Below, one piece after another: positions 27,823 to 36,575 of a stretch of DNA of 64,000 bases. Position 1 is the stretch's first letter. Each line of letters opens with the position of its first letter. This DNA comes from Exiguobacterium oxidotolerans JCM 12280 (GTDB taxonomy: Bacteria > Bacillota > Bacilli > Exiguobacteriales > Exiguobacteriaceae): the NCBI RefSeq assembly GCF_000702625.1, contig NZ_JNIS01000001.1:1901001-1965000 (forward strand), in the 5' to 3' direction. A model generated the notes under the pieces. That model ran no database searches, was not told the origin of the DNA, and saw nothing but the letters and a program-made list of their open reading frames with translations. Made by a program: the position numbers and the translations under genes.

Positions 27823-30210
27823 ATGAAGAAATGGTTCGCAATTGCACTAGGGACAGGTTTAGTTTTATCTTATGCCGGGACAGGGCATGCTGAAAAAGCA
27901 GACAAGAAAGACAATACGAAATGGAAAGTGGTCTGGTCGGATGAGTTTACGAAACAACAACTCGACCGGACGAAATGGAACTACGACACGGGAAACTGGA
28001 TCGTCGATGCGGACGGCAACGGGGTGTCGTCCGGCTGGGGAAATAACGAAAAACAATATTACACCGACAAAAAAGACAATGCCTTCATCCGTGACGGAAA
28101 ACTCGTCATCCGCGCAAAACAGGAAAAAACGACGGACGCCTTCGGAAGTTATGACTACACTTCGGCAAAGTTGAAGACAAAGGGATTGTTCAGCAAGACA
28201 TACGGCCGTTACGAAATCAAAGCGAAACTGCCGACGGGAAAAGGGTTATGGCCGGCATTTTGGATGTTGCCGGAGCAGGACAAGTACGGTGCCTGGGCAT
28301 CATCCGGTGAAATCGATGTGATGGAATCCTGGGGCAGTCAGCCTGAAAAGGTCGCGGGGACGATCCATTACGGCGAAAATTGGCCGAACAATAAATACAC
28401 CGGCAAGGATTATCATTTCCCGGAAGGTGAACGGATTGACCAGTGGCATACATATGCCGTCGAGTGGGAGCCGGGTGAACTCCGTTGGTACGTCGATGGA
28501 AACCTCTATCAGACACAAAACGATTGGTACAGCAAAGGCAAAAATACGGCGACGAACTACAGTTATCCGGCACCGTTCGACCAAAACTTCTATCTCGTGA
28601 TGAACCTCGCAGTCGGCGGCTGGTTCGACGGGGAAGTCGATGCGACGACGAAGTTCCCGGCTGAAATGGAAGTCGATTACGTCCGGGTCTATGACCTGAA
28701 GAACCGTGCCTACCGGGATCCGGTCGAGCCGGTCTATGAAGACGTGACGTTACCGGACGGGGCGAAGCAACCGCTTGAAGACGGCAACCTCGTCTATGAT
28801 CAAGCGTACGAAAAAGCGATTAAGACGATTACGGACGGCGCGCAGACACTTGATCCGACCTACTGGAACTATGTGACGCTGCCAGACTTTGGCGGTGCGG
28901 GAGAGGTTCAAGTGACGGAGCAGGACGGGACACGATTTGCTGACGTGTCAATCACGAAACCCGGAACACAAACGTATTCGCATCAATTGATTCAAAACGT
29001 ATCACTTGCTCAAGGCGGCCGTTACCAAGTCAGCTTCGATGCAAGTAGCGAAGCGGAACGGAAGATGGTCGTCAAAGTCGGTGGTGGGGCGGAACGCGGT
29101 TATACGAAATACTCGAATGAAGAATCAATCGATTTAACGCCGACCGTCAAGCCGTACACGTTTACGTTCGATATGACGGGGGAGACAGATCTCGCAGCCC
29201 GGCTCGAGTTCAATCTGGGTCTTGCGCAAGCGGGCGTTAAAATCGGTAACGTCCGCGTCGAACAGATTCCACGTGGAGAAATCGATGAAACAGCAACAAA
29301 ACCCGCTTTACCGGACGGAAACCTTGTCTATAATGGCACATTCGACCAAGGGGCGATGGATCGCCTGACCTACTGGCAGTTTGATGCCGGTCAAACAAAA
29401 GGAATGGGAACTGTTGATCCGGTGACACGTGACTTTACGTTCAAGACGAATCCGGCAAAAGGGCAGGCGGCGACTTTGTCGCAACAAGGCGTACAACTCG
29501 TAAAAGACCATCAATATGTGCTGCGTTTCAAAGCAGCAGCAAAACGGGTGAACAAGATGGACGTTCAGTTAACGGATGAGACAGGAACGACGGCTTACCT
29601 GCCGGAACAACGGATTGCGCTGAGCGGTAAGATGGAGACGTTTGAAGTACCATTTACGATGACAGAAGCGACGGATTTAAAAAGTCGTCTCCAGTTCATT
29701 CTTGGATCAGAGAAAGGGGAAGTGACCATCGATGATGTTGAACTCTTTGACACGACGCCGATCGAGATCGACAAGTCGCCGTTGAAAAACGGCTCGTTCA
29801 CGGAAGGGCTGAACTTCTGGAGTTCATACGTTCATTATGATGCCCAAGCGGTCGTCTCGACGGTGAATGAAGCTGCAAAAATCGCGATTGCTTCAGAAGG
29901 ACAGGAGCCATGGAGCGTTTTACTGGAACAAGGGAACTTAGCGCTCGTTAAAGGACAGACGTACCAGTTGACATTTAAGGCGTCGTCGACGGTTGCACGG
30001 CCGCTCGAAGTGACGGTCGAAAATGCGGCGTATACACGCTACTTCAGTCAGGTCGTAGCAGTCAGTCCGACGGTGAACACGTACCAGTACGAGTTCACGA
30101 TGGGACAAGACGATACGGCTGGTCTAAAGTTCTTGCTGGGAAAAGCGACAGGCGCTCCATTTGCGGCACATGACGTGACGATAGATGATGTACAACTAAC
30201 GGTTAAATAA
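27823..30210 (+). CDS. Secreted GH16 endo-beta-glucanase with CBM-like modules
   Basis: 795 residues with a signal peptide (WFAIALGTGLVLSYAGTGHA). The GH16 domain spans about 35-295, with catalytic E163, D165 and E168 in GEIDVMESWGS; this spacing is typical of laminarinase/lichenase-type enzymes. Three modules of about 150 residues follow, each starting like LVYNGTFDQG or LKNGSFTEGLNFW, resembling CBM4/9-type carbohydrate-binding modules. It degrades extracellular beta-1,3 or mixed-linkage glucan for the importer above. ATG 27823 follows AAAGGAGG and gives the signal peptide; the frame stays open upstream only across the GH1 3' end. Confidence 0.92.
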   Translation: MKKWFAIALGTGLVLSYAGTGHAEKADKKDNTKWKVVWSDEFTKQQLDRTKWNYDTGNWIVDADGNGVSSGWGNNEKQYYTDKKDNAFIRDGKLVIRAKQEKTTDAFGSYDYTSAKLKTKGLFSKTYGRYEIKAKLPTGKGLWPAFWMLPEQDKYGAWASSGEIDVMESWGSQPEKVAGTIHYGENWPNNKYTGKDYHFPEGERIDQWHTYAVEWEPGELRWYVDGNLYQTQNDWYSKGKNTATNYSYPAPFDQNFYLVMNLAVGGWFDGEVDATTKFPAEMEVDYVRVYDLKNRAYRDPVEPVYEDVTLPDGAKQPLEDGNLVYDQAYEKAIKTITDGAQTLDPTYWNYVTLPDFGGAGEVQVTEQDGTRFADVSITKPGTQTYSHQLIQNVSLAQGGRYQVSFDASSEAERKMVVKVGGGAERGYTKYSNEESIDLTPTVKPYTFTFDMTGETDLAARLEFNLGLAQAGVKIGNVRVEQIPRGEIDETATKPALPDGNLVYNGTFDQGAMDRLTYWQFDAGQTKGMGTVDPVTRDFTFKTNPAKGQAATLSQQGVQLVKDHQYVLRFKAAAKRVNKMDVQLTDETGTTAYLPEQRIALSGKMETFEVPFTMTEATDLKSRLQFILGSEKGEVTIDDVELFDTTPIEIDKSPLKNGSFTEGLNFWSSYVHYDAQAVVSTVNEAAKIAIASEGQEPWSVLLEQGNLALVKGQTYQLTFKASSTVARPLEVTVENAAYTRYFSQVVAVSPTVNTYQYEFTMGQDDTAGLKFLLGKATGAPFAAHDVTIDDVQLTVK

Positions 30211-30218
30211 TGAAAGAT

Positions 30219-30256
30219 AAGCCTCATTCCTTCAGAAGTGGAATGAGGCTATTTTT
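30219..30256 (+). terminator. Terminator of the beta-glucan operon
   Basis: Stem AAGCCTCATTCC/GGAATGAGGCT, 8-base loop, then ATTTTTG. Confidence 0.88.
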
Positions 30257-30331
30257 GTAAAAAATTGTATTATACCAATTTTTAGGATAAATTAGATGTA
30301 CAGTATTCTAATGGATTAGGAGGATGAAGAA

Positions 30332-31582
30332 ATGATTCAGACACTTCATACGGATGAGAACATGCACAATCAGTTTGTTGAGCGACATCCAGCAGGGGAT
30401 TTGATGCAGATGACGGGATGGGGAGAGGTCAAGCAAGCGATGGGATGGCGCTGTCGCCGCGTCGCGATTGCGGAAGATGAACAACTTGTTGGCAGTGTTC
30501 AAATTCTATTTTTTCCTGTTTTAGGGACAGGATACACGATTGCTTACATCCCTCGTGGATTTGTAACAGATTACGAGCGATTAGATTATGTTGAAGCGCT
30601 ATGGGAGGAAACAAAACGACTTGCGAGAGAAGAAAATGCGATTTTCGTGAAGCTGGATCCAGACATCGACTTGGGTGAGGGGGTGGCTTTTGAACGTTTA
30701 GTCGCACTAGGGTTTCGTCATAAAGGATTTGAGAAAGGTTTTCCGTACGTCCAACCAAGGCACCGGATGGAACTTACATTACAAACTCAGGAGGAAGAAA
30801 CATTCCAATCCTTCCAGCGTCGGACCCGTTCAAAAATTCGTACGTCTCTTAAAAATGGAATAACATTTGAACGTGGGGGTGCTTCAGGTCTGAGCTGTTT
30901 CTCAGAGCTAATGGAAGAAACGGGGAAACGGGATGGATTTGTGACACGCGATCAAACTTATTTCGAGAAATTATATCAAACGCTACATGCAGCAGGACAA
31001 GCGGAATTATTCTTTTGTCGGCTTCATCCTACGGTGGCCCTTCAACAATTAGAAAATGAAAAGTCTGAACTTGAGTCTGCCCTAATTGAAACTGAGCAAA
31101 AGGAGCAGAAAACAGAGAAACAACAAATTCGTCGACTGAAGAAATTAGAAGAACTGAATCGGCGTCTTTTTAAAGTAGATCAATCCATTGAGGAGATGCT
31201 ACATCTACAGCAGACACATCCAGAGGGGAAACTACTGTCTGGCGCACTCTTTACATACGCTGCGGGGAAGGCACACTATCTATATGGGGCCTCTTCGGAT
31301 GCATATCGAAGTTACCTGCCGAACTACCGGATGCAATGGGAAATGATTCGATATGCAACAGAACTAAAACTCCATACATATGATTTTGGCGGGGTAAGCG
31401 GTTATGAATCGGAAGAAGATCCATATCGGGGACTTTATGATTTCAAAAAATTGTTCGGTACAGAAATGAAAGAAAAGATTGGCGAATTTGATTTTGTTTT
31501 AAACCCAACTATGTATCAAGCATACGATAAAGGATTGCCGCTCCTCAAGAAAGTAAGACGTTTAGTTATGAATTACTTCTAA
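30332..31582 (+). CDS. FemAB/FemX-type aminoacyltransferase
   Basis: 416 residues: two GNAT-like halves split by a helical coiled-coil arm of about 60 residues (LESALIETEQKEQKTEKQQI...), the hallmark of FemABX ligases. These add amino acids from aminoacyl-tRNA to the lipid II stem peptide or interpeptide bridge at the inner face of the membrane. Ends with YDFGGVSGY and KKLFGTEM, typical of the family. GGAGGATG precedes the start. Which amino acid is added cannot be read from sequence. Confidence 0.85.
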   Translation: MIQTLHTDENMHNQFVERHPAGDLMQMTGWGEVKQAMGWRCRRVAIAEDEQLVGSVQILFFPVLGTGYTIAYIPRGFVTDYERLDYVEALWEETKRLAREENAIFVKLDPDIDLGEGVAFERLVALGFRHKGFEKGFPYVQPRHRMELTLQTQEEETFQSFQRRTRSKIRTSLKNGITFERGGASGLSCFSELMEETGKRDGFVTRDQTYFEKLYQTLHAAGQAELFFCRLHPTVALQQLENEKSELESALIETEQKEQKTEKQQIRRLKKLEELNRRLFKVDQSIEEMLHLQQTHPEGKLLSGALFTYAAGKAHYLYGASSDAYRSYLPNYRMQWEMIRYATELKLHTYDFGGVSGYESEEDPYRGLYDFKKLFGTEMKEKIGEFDFVLNPTMYQAYDKGLPLLKKVRRLVMNYF

Positions 31583-31674
31583 GGTTCTTTTGATTAATTT
31601 TACTTTTTATGGAAGGTTTAGCGGTGGGAATAGCGAATACTAGTTCATATCAAAAGTAATGGAGGAATTTGAAA

Positions 31675-32148
31675 ATGCCGAAGGGAACAAAGTCTTATCT
31701 CGTACTTTTTTGTACGCTATTACTCGTTTCGATTATGTTGAACGGCTGGCCGGCCGGAATCTATCCGGATGGTTCGATTGGTATAGTACAAATTCTTACG
31801 TCGATTGGCTGGTTTGCTTTCTTGATGGGATCAATCCTCATCCTTAAAAACACATCGCTCATCCGTTTTCTGTTTAACTACCTTCGTTTTGGTTTCATCG
31901 GCGGGATGGTCGTCTATTTGATTACATTGTTTGAGAATCACCTTTGGGATCAGACGTGGTTTGACATGATGTCAGGAATCCAATATCCACTGTATGTTCT
32001 GTTTGTCGTGCCGATGTTTGGTTGGAATGCCTTTACTGGAATTCCGTATGGTGATTTTTCATTTTTAATTGGTTTCCTCTATCTCTTGATCGCCTTCGGT
32101 CTAAGCTTACGGTATAAGAAAATCAAGATTGAACGCTTGCGTTACTGA
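31675..32148 (+). CDS. Small integral membrane protein, unknown function
   Basis: 157 residues with four or five membrane helices (LVLFCTLLLVSIML, GWFAFLMGSILIL, FIGGMVVYLITLF, LIGFLYLLIAFGLSL) and a Lys/Arg-rich tail. GGAGG at 31661-31665 supports ATG 31675. I do not recognise a family. Its own terminator follows. Confidence 0.65.
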   Translation: MPKGTKSYLVLFCTLLLVSIMLNGWPAGIYPDGSIGIVQILTSIGWFAFLMGSILILKNTSLIRFLFNYLRFGFIGGMVVYLITLFENHLWDQTWFDMMSGIQYPLYVLFVVPMFGWNAFTGIPYGDFSFLIGFLYLLIAFGLSLRYKKIKIERLRY

Positions 32149-32165
32149 ATGGTAATTACAAGTAG

Positions 32166-32198
32166 GACCCGCTTCATAACGAAGCGGGTCTTTTTTTG
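32166..32198 (+). terminator. Terminator
   Basis: Perfect stem GACCCGCTTC/GAAGCGGGTC, loop ATAAC, then a seven-T run. Confidence 0.9.
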
Positions 32199-32320
32199 TC
32201 TTTTGAACTGTCAGATAAGTCATACCTCTAAAGTTTAAAAATAGGAAACTATTTCTAAAGAAATCTACTATAATCAAATTATCACTAAAATTTGGTTTTT
32301 TTAGAAACGGAGGTAACCTG

Positions 32321-32620
32321 ATGAAAAAAGCATTAAAGATCGTCATGGCAGGTGTACTTAGTATTTCGTTACTTAGTGCTACATCTGGTCAAAGTGACGC
32401 AGCGACTAAGGCGAAGACGTTTAAAAACTGTACGGAGATGCAAAAAACGTATAAAGGTGGCGTCTCGAAGAAAAAGGGTTTGAAAAACCGGACGGGTTAC
32501 GATAAAAACGAGAAAGCCATTTATAAGAAAACAAAGTACGCCCAACATGTCAGCTTAGCGACGTATAATCTCAACAAATCGAAAGACCGTGACAAAGATG
32601 GCATCGCCTGCGAACGCTAA
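32321..32620 (+). CDS. Secreted Excalibur-domain protein
   Basis: 99 residues: a signal peptide, then a small domain ending in the Excalibur calcium-binding motif DRDKDGIACER with paired cysteines (NCTEM and ACER). GGAGG precedes the ATG. Such domains occur on secreted nucleases and surface proteins; here it stands alone, so the function is unknown beyond probable Ca binding outside the cell. Confidence 0.85.
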   Translation: MKKALKIVMAGVLSISLLSATSGQSDAATKAKTFKNCTEMQKTYKGGVSKKKGLKNRTGYDKNEKAIYKKTKYAQHVSLATYNLNKSKDRDKDGIACER

Positions 32621-32624
32621 AAAA

Positions 32625-32657
32625 AAGCCCCGCTCTCCTGAATGGAAAGTGGGGCTT
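32625..32657. terminator. Bidirectional terminator
   Basis: AAGCCCC.CT/AG.GGGGCTT stem flanked by an A-run, between the convergent Excalibur and thioredoxin genes. Confidence 0.8.
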
Positions 32658-32664
32658 CATACGT

Positions 32665-32988
32665 TTAGTTGAAGTTCTTTTTGAGGAAGTCTGTGACTTC
32701 TCCAGGTGTTTTTGCGTTCGCACTATGCAAGTGACCGAGCTTCTCGTTGTTTTGGAAAACGAGTAAACTTGGAATGCCCATGACGACATTATCAGATGCG
32801 ATTTCCGGGAACTCATCTTTATCGATTGTATAGATTGGAAGTTCTTTAAATTGTGACTCGACGTCCGGCATGAAGTAATCCATCCGTTTGCAGTCCGGGC
32901 ACCAGTCCGCTTCGAACTTGATGATGACTGGTGTATCACTTGCGATTAACTCTTTGAACGTGTCTTCACTCTTGATGTAGTTACTCAT
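32665..32988 (-). CDS. Thioredoxin-like protein
   Basis: 107 residues, thioredoxin fold with redox centre WCPDC (C30, C33), cis-Pro motif GIPSLLVF, no signal peptide. WCPDC differs from the WCGPC of housekeeping thioredoxin, so it is probably a specialised cytoplasmic thiol oxidoreductase. Monocistronic. Confidence 0.85.
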   Translation of the reverse strand: MSNYIKSEDTFKELIASDTPVIIKFEADWCPDCKRMDYFMPDVESQFKELPIYTIDKDEFPEIASDNVVMGIPSLLVFQNNEKLGHLHSANAKTPGEVTDFLKKNFN

Positions 32989-33291
32989 GTGTAAATCCCC
33001 CTATAGTATGATCGTTTGTCTTTAGTCTACTGACTCCGGTACGAAGATGCACGGATTATGCTTTTTTTGTTTAATAAATTTCCGCAAAAAAGTTGGTGGT
33101 TCAAGAGATGTAAGCGGTTTTTCAGTTCGAGAATGTTGAATGGCTAAGGATTAATCTAGTTTGCCTATAAGAAACAAAGTTGGCTATTTATTAATTATCT
33201 AGTTATAAACAAAATGATTTCTCTAGACCCACTTGTATTGAACTGCTACGATAAGTTTTCGGAATTAAGCGAGTAAGTGGGGGCGGGCGGA
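32989..33291. promoter_or_regulatory. Divergent intergenic region
   Basis: 303 bp between the thioredoxin (-) and CDF exporter (+) genes. TACTAT on the - strand near 33003-33010 is a possible -10 for the thioredoxin gene. The bases there (ATCCCCCTATAGTAT) faintly recall the CstR-type sites but lack the GGT half. I see no gene or strong hairpin. Confidence 0.4.
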
Positions 33292-34164
33292 ATGATGGAC
33301 GAACAAAAATTCGATAATTTAAAACGAGGCGAACGCGGTGCGATGATTAGCATTGCAGCCTATATCCTATTATCCGTAATTAAGCTGCTTGTCGGCTATT
33401 CAGCGGATTCTGCCGCTTTGCGGGCAGATGGTTTGAACAATACGACGGATATCATCGCATCGATCGCTGTGTTAATTGGATTACGGATTTCCCGTCGTCC
33501 AGCAGATGACAATCATAAATACGGTCACTGGAAGAGTGAGACGATCGCGTCGATGGTCGCTTCCTTCATTATGATGGCAGTAGGTCTCCAAGTGTTGATT
33601 GACACGATTTCAAGTTTATTTGAAGGAAAACAAGAATCTCCAGATATCGTAGCTGCCTATGTCGGAATCGGTTCGGCAGTCGTGATGTACTTTGTCTATC
33701 GGTATAACCGCAAACTGTCTGAAGAAATTGACAGCAAGGCCGTCATGGCAGCGGCGAAAGATAATCGGTCGGATGCCTGGGTCAGTATCGGAGCGTCAAT
33801 CGGAATCATCGGTTCCCAGTTCGGGATGCCGTGGCTTGATATCGTGACCGCGATCATCGTCGGTTTCTTAATCTGTAAAACGGCATGGGACATTTTCTCG
33901 GAAGCTTCCCACGAACTGACGGACGGCTTTGATGAACAAAAGCTGAAGATGTATGAGGACGTGATTTCTGACCTCGAAGGCGTCAAAGGCATCAAGTCGA
34001 TCAAAGGACGGAACTACGGTAATAACGAAGTCGTCGATGTCGTGATTCTCGTCAACTCGACGCTCAACATCCACCAAGCCCATGATATCGCGACAAAAGT
34101 AGAGGACACGCTGACGGATGAGTACGGTGTCTACGATATTCATGTTCATGTGGAGCCGGAGTGA
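33292..34164 (+). CDS. Cation diffusion facilitator metal exporter
   Basis: 290 residues, six membrane helices and a C-terminal cytoplasmic domain (about 200-290). The first transport-site motif is DGLNNTTD rather than HxxxD, which suggests Mn/Fe rather than Zn selectivity; HKYGHWKSE follows helix 2. ATG 33292 is preferred because an upstream GTG (33277) lies before the G-rich ribosome binding site. It exports divalent metal in exchange for protons. Confidence 0.88.
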   Translation: MMDEQKFDNLKRGERGAMISIAAYILLSVIKLLVGYSADSAALRADGLNNTTDIIASIAVLIGLRISRRPADDNHKYGHWKSETIASMVASFIMMAVGLQVLIDTISSLFEGKQESPDIVAAYVGIGSAVVMYFVYRYNRKLSEEIDSKAVMAAAKDNRSDAWVSIGASIGIIGSQFGMPWLDIVTAIIVGFLICKTAWDIFSEASHELTDGFDEQKLKMYEDVISDLEGVKGIKSIKGRNYGNNEVVDVVILVNSTLNIHQAHDIATKVEDTLTDEYGVYDIHVHVEPE

Positions 34165-34173
34165 ACTATAGAG

Positions 34174-34212
34174 AACGACCATTTCTGGGTAGAGAAATGG
34201 TCGTTTTTTTGT
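34174..34212 (+). terminator. Terminator of the CDF exporter gene
   Basis: Stem AACGACCATTTCT/AGAAATGGTCGTT with a seven-T run. Confidence 0.9.
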
Positions 34213-34327
34213 GTGCATAATCTGCTGTCACTCGTTAAATCGGTTGAAAATATTATGTGCATTTTCACATTGTTATTTAGTTGACTTCACGAACTAATCG
34301 GCGTAGTTTAGTTTACATAGATAATCA

Positions 34328-34355
34328 TTCCAAATGGAACGATTCGAAATGGAAC
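34328..34355 (+). promoter_or_regulatory. Possible MarR operators
   Basis: TTCCAAATGGAA is an inverted repeat, followed 4 bases later by the near-copy TTCGAAATGGAA. They lie just upstream of the MarR gene's ribosome binding site, as expected for autoregulation of a MarR-exporter operon. Confidence 0.45.
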
Positions 34356-34369
34356 ACGGAGGTGGAAGG

Positions 34370-34858
34370 ATGGAAACAGAACAACGTGAGCCGGTCCGTT
34401 CGACGGCAATGATGCAATCTTTTTGGAATGTCCAGCGGCATCTCGTCCGGGCGGCACATCAGACGGCGCAGGAAAACGGACTGAGCTTACCGCAATTCCA
34501 TAGTCTGATGACGATTGCGCCAAGGAGTCCGATTACACAAAAAGAACTGGTCGCACACACGCATTTACCGAAGAGTACGCTCAGTCAATCGATCGAGGGA
34601 TTGGTTCAATCCGGCTGGGTCATCCGGGATACGAATCCGGACAACCGGCGTGAAGTCGTATTGACGCTGAGTGAGCAAGGGCAACGGTTCGTTGATGCGA
34701 TCAAACAACAAGAAGCCGGTATGCAGCAACGGCTCGAACAAATCCTCGATCAAATTGATCCGGCTGCCTTTGAACAAATGCTCAAGACGCATGAACAGAT
34801 TGCAGACGGCTTAAAAGACATCCTGTCATCAGGAAACGGAGGCTGTACAGATGATTAA
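34370..34858 (+). CDS. MarR-family regulator of the exporter operon
   Basis: 162 residues with a winged helix-turn-helix (TQKELVAHTHLPKSTLSQSI) and the wing DNRREVVLTLSEQG. ATG 34370 follows ACGGAGG. Its end overlaps the first ABC gene by eight bases, so regulator and exporter are one operon. It probably represses the operon until a toxic compound binds. Confidence 0.88.
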   Translation: METEQREPVRSTAMMQSFWNVQRHLVRAAHQTAQENGLSLPQFHSLMTIAPRSPITQKELVAHTHLPKSTLSQSIEGLVQSGWVIRDTNPDNRREVVLTLSEQGQRFVDAIKQQEAGMQQRLEQILDQIDPAAFEQMLKTHEQIADGLKDILSSGNGGCTDD

Positions 34859-36575
34859 GTTACTCAAAAATCTAAAAGTCTATAAATGGGCGGTCCTCGC
34901 CGTATTGGTCCTCGTCTTCGCCCAGTCGATGTCCGATTTGTATTTACCGACTTTGATGGCCGACATCATCGATAAAGGCGTTGTCGTCGGGGATACAGGC
35001 TACATCTGGAAAATCGGTGCGGTCATGCTGGGCATCACGGCACTCGGTGCGACGGCTGCAATTGCCGCAAGTTATTATTCGTCAAAAGCGGCGATGGGGC
35101 TTGGGCGCGACATTCGCCGGAAAGTCTTTAACCACGTCGAACGTTTTTCACTGCAAGAGTTCGACCAAGTCGGAACGGCGTCACTGATCACGCGGACGAC
35201 AAATGATATTACGCAAGTTCAACAAGTCGTCATCATGATGTTACGGATGGTCGTCAGTGCACCGATCATGTTCGTTGGTGGTCTAATCATGGCAGTCTCG
35301 AAGGATGCCAAGCTGTCGCTCGTCATCGTCGCCGCGATGCCGGTCCTTGTCGTGTCCATTCTGTTGATCCTCTGGAAAGGGGTACCGCTATTCGGACAAG
35401 TCCAAAAACGACTCGACCGGTTAAATCTCGTCTTACGTGAGAATTTGACAGGTATCCTTGTCATTCGGGCCTTCAACCGGGAGAAAGAAGAAAAAGTCCG
35501 CCTGACGCAAGCCAATGCGGATTTGACGGACGTCTCGATTAAGGTCAATAAAATCATGGCATTCTTGATGCCGACGATGATGCTCGTGATGAACTTGACG
35601 GTCGTCGGCGTCATTTGGTTCGGTGGGATCCGGATCAATAACGGTGGCATGCAAATCGGTGACTTGATGGCGTTCATTCAATACGTCATGCAAATCATGT
35701 TCGCCCTCGTCATGGCATCCGTCATGTTCGTCATGATTCCCCGGGCTGCCGTCTCGGCGAAACGGATTAATGAGGTTCTTGAGATGACACCGACGATGGT
35801 TGATGAAGGAACCGCTTCAGCAGACCGGGAGCCGGGAACACTCGTTTTCGATCACGTGACATTCAGTTATCCGGGAGCAGAAGCGCCGGTACTGTCGGAT
35901 ATCAGCTTCAAAGCACGTCCTGGTGAAATCACCGCTGTCATCGGTGGGACCGGTGCTGGGAAATCGACGCTCGTCAACTTAATTCCCCGCTTTTACGACG
36001 TGACGAGTGGCAGCATCCAAGTCAACGGCGTCGACAGTCGAGACGTCCCGCAAGAGGAATTACGTTCGAAAATCGGCTTCGTACCACAAAAAGCCCTATT
36101 GTTCACGGGCTCGATTGCGGACAACATTCGTTTCGGGAAACAAGATGCGTCATTAGAAGAAATCGAACATGCAGCGCGTGTCGCCCAAGCGACCGACTTC
36201 ATCGAGCGGATGCCGGACCGGTATGATTCCGTGATTGAACAAGGCGGCTCAAACGTTTCCGGTGGCCAAAAGCAACGGCTTTCGATAGCCCGGGCGCTCG
36301 TCCGAAAACCGGATCTGTATGTATTTGACGACAGCTTCTCGGCCCTCGACTTCAAGACGGATGCGACACTCCGGAAAGCATTAAAAAAAGAAACGCAGGA
36401 AGCGACGGTCTTGATCGTCGCCCAACGCGTCAGCACGGTCATGGACGCGGATCAAATCATCGTCCTTGAGGAAGGGCGTGTCGCAGGCATCGGCACGCAT
36501 GACGAATTGTACGCAACAAACGATGTCTATCAAGAAATCGTCAAATCCCAACTGTCAGAGGAGGAAATCGCATGA
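34851..36575 (+). CDS. Heterodimeric ABC exporter, degenerate half
   Basis: 574 residues: six membrane helices followed by a nucleotide-binding domain with Walker A GGTGAGKST and signature VSGGQKQR. The Walker B is followed by Asp instead of the catalytic Glu (YVFDDSFSALD), the mark of the non-hydrolysing half of YfiB/C, BmrC/D or LmrC/D type multidrug exporters. Overlaps the MarR gene and, by ATGA, its partner gene. Confidence 0.9.
   Translation: MIKLLKNLKVYKWAVLAVLVLVFAQSMSDLYLPTLMADIIDKGVVVGDTGYIWKIGAVMLGITALGATAAIAASYYSSKAAMGLGRDIRRKVFNHVERFSLQEFDQVGTASLITRTTNDITQVQQVVIMMLRMVVSAPIMFVGGLIMAVSKDAKLSLVIVAAMPVLVVSILLILWKGVPLFGQVQKRLDRLNLVLRENLTGILVIRAFNREKEEKVRLTQANADLTDVSIKVNKIMAFLMPTMMLVMNLTVVGVIWFGGIRINNGGMQIGDLMAFIQYVMQIMFALVMASVMFVMIPRAAVSAKRINEVLEMTPTMVDEGTASADREPGTLVFDHVTFSYPGAEAPVLSDISFKARPGEITAVIGGTGAGKSTLVNLIPRFYDVTSGSIQVNGVDSRDVPQEELRSKIGFVPQKALLFTGSIADNIRFGKQDASLEEIEHAARVAQATDFIERMPDRYDSVIEQGGSNVSGGQKQRLSIARALVRKPDLYVFDDSFSALDFKTDATLRKALKKETQEATVLIVAQRVSTVMDADQIIVLEEGRVAGIGTHDELYATNDVYQEIVKSQLSEEEIA

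Noticed and set aside
32998-33013. A fifth CstR-type site before the thioredoxin gene
   Set aside because: ATCCCCCTATAGTAT lacks the GGT half and is one base short of the other sites.
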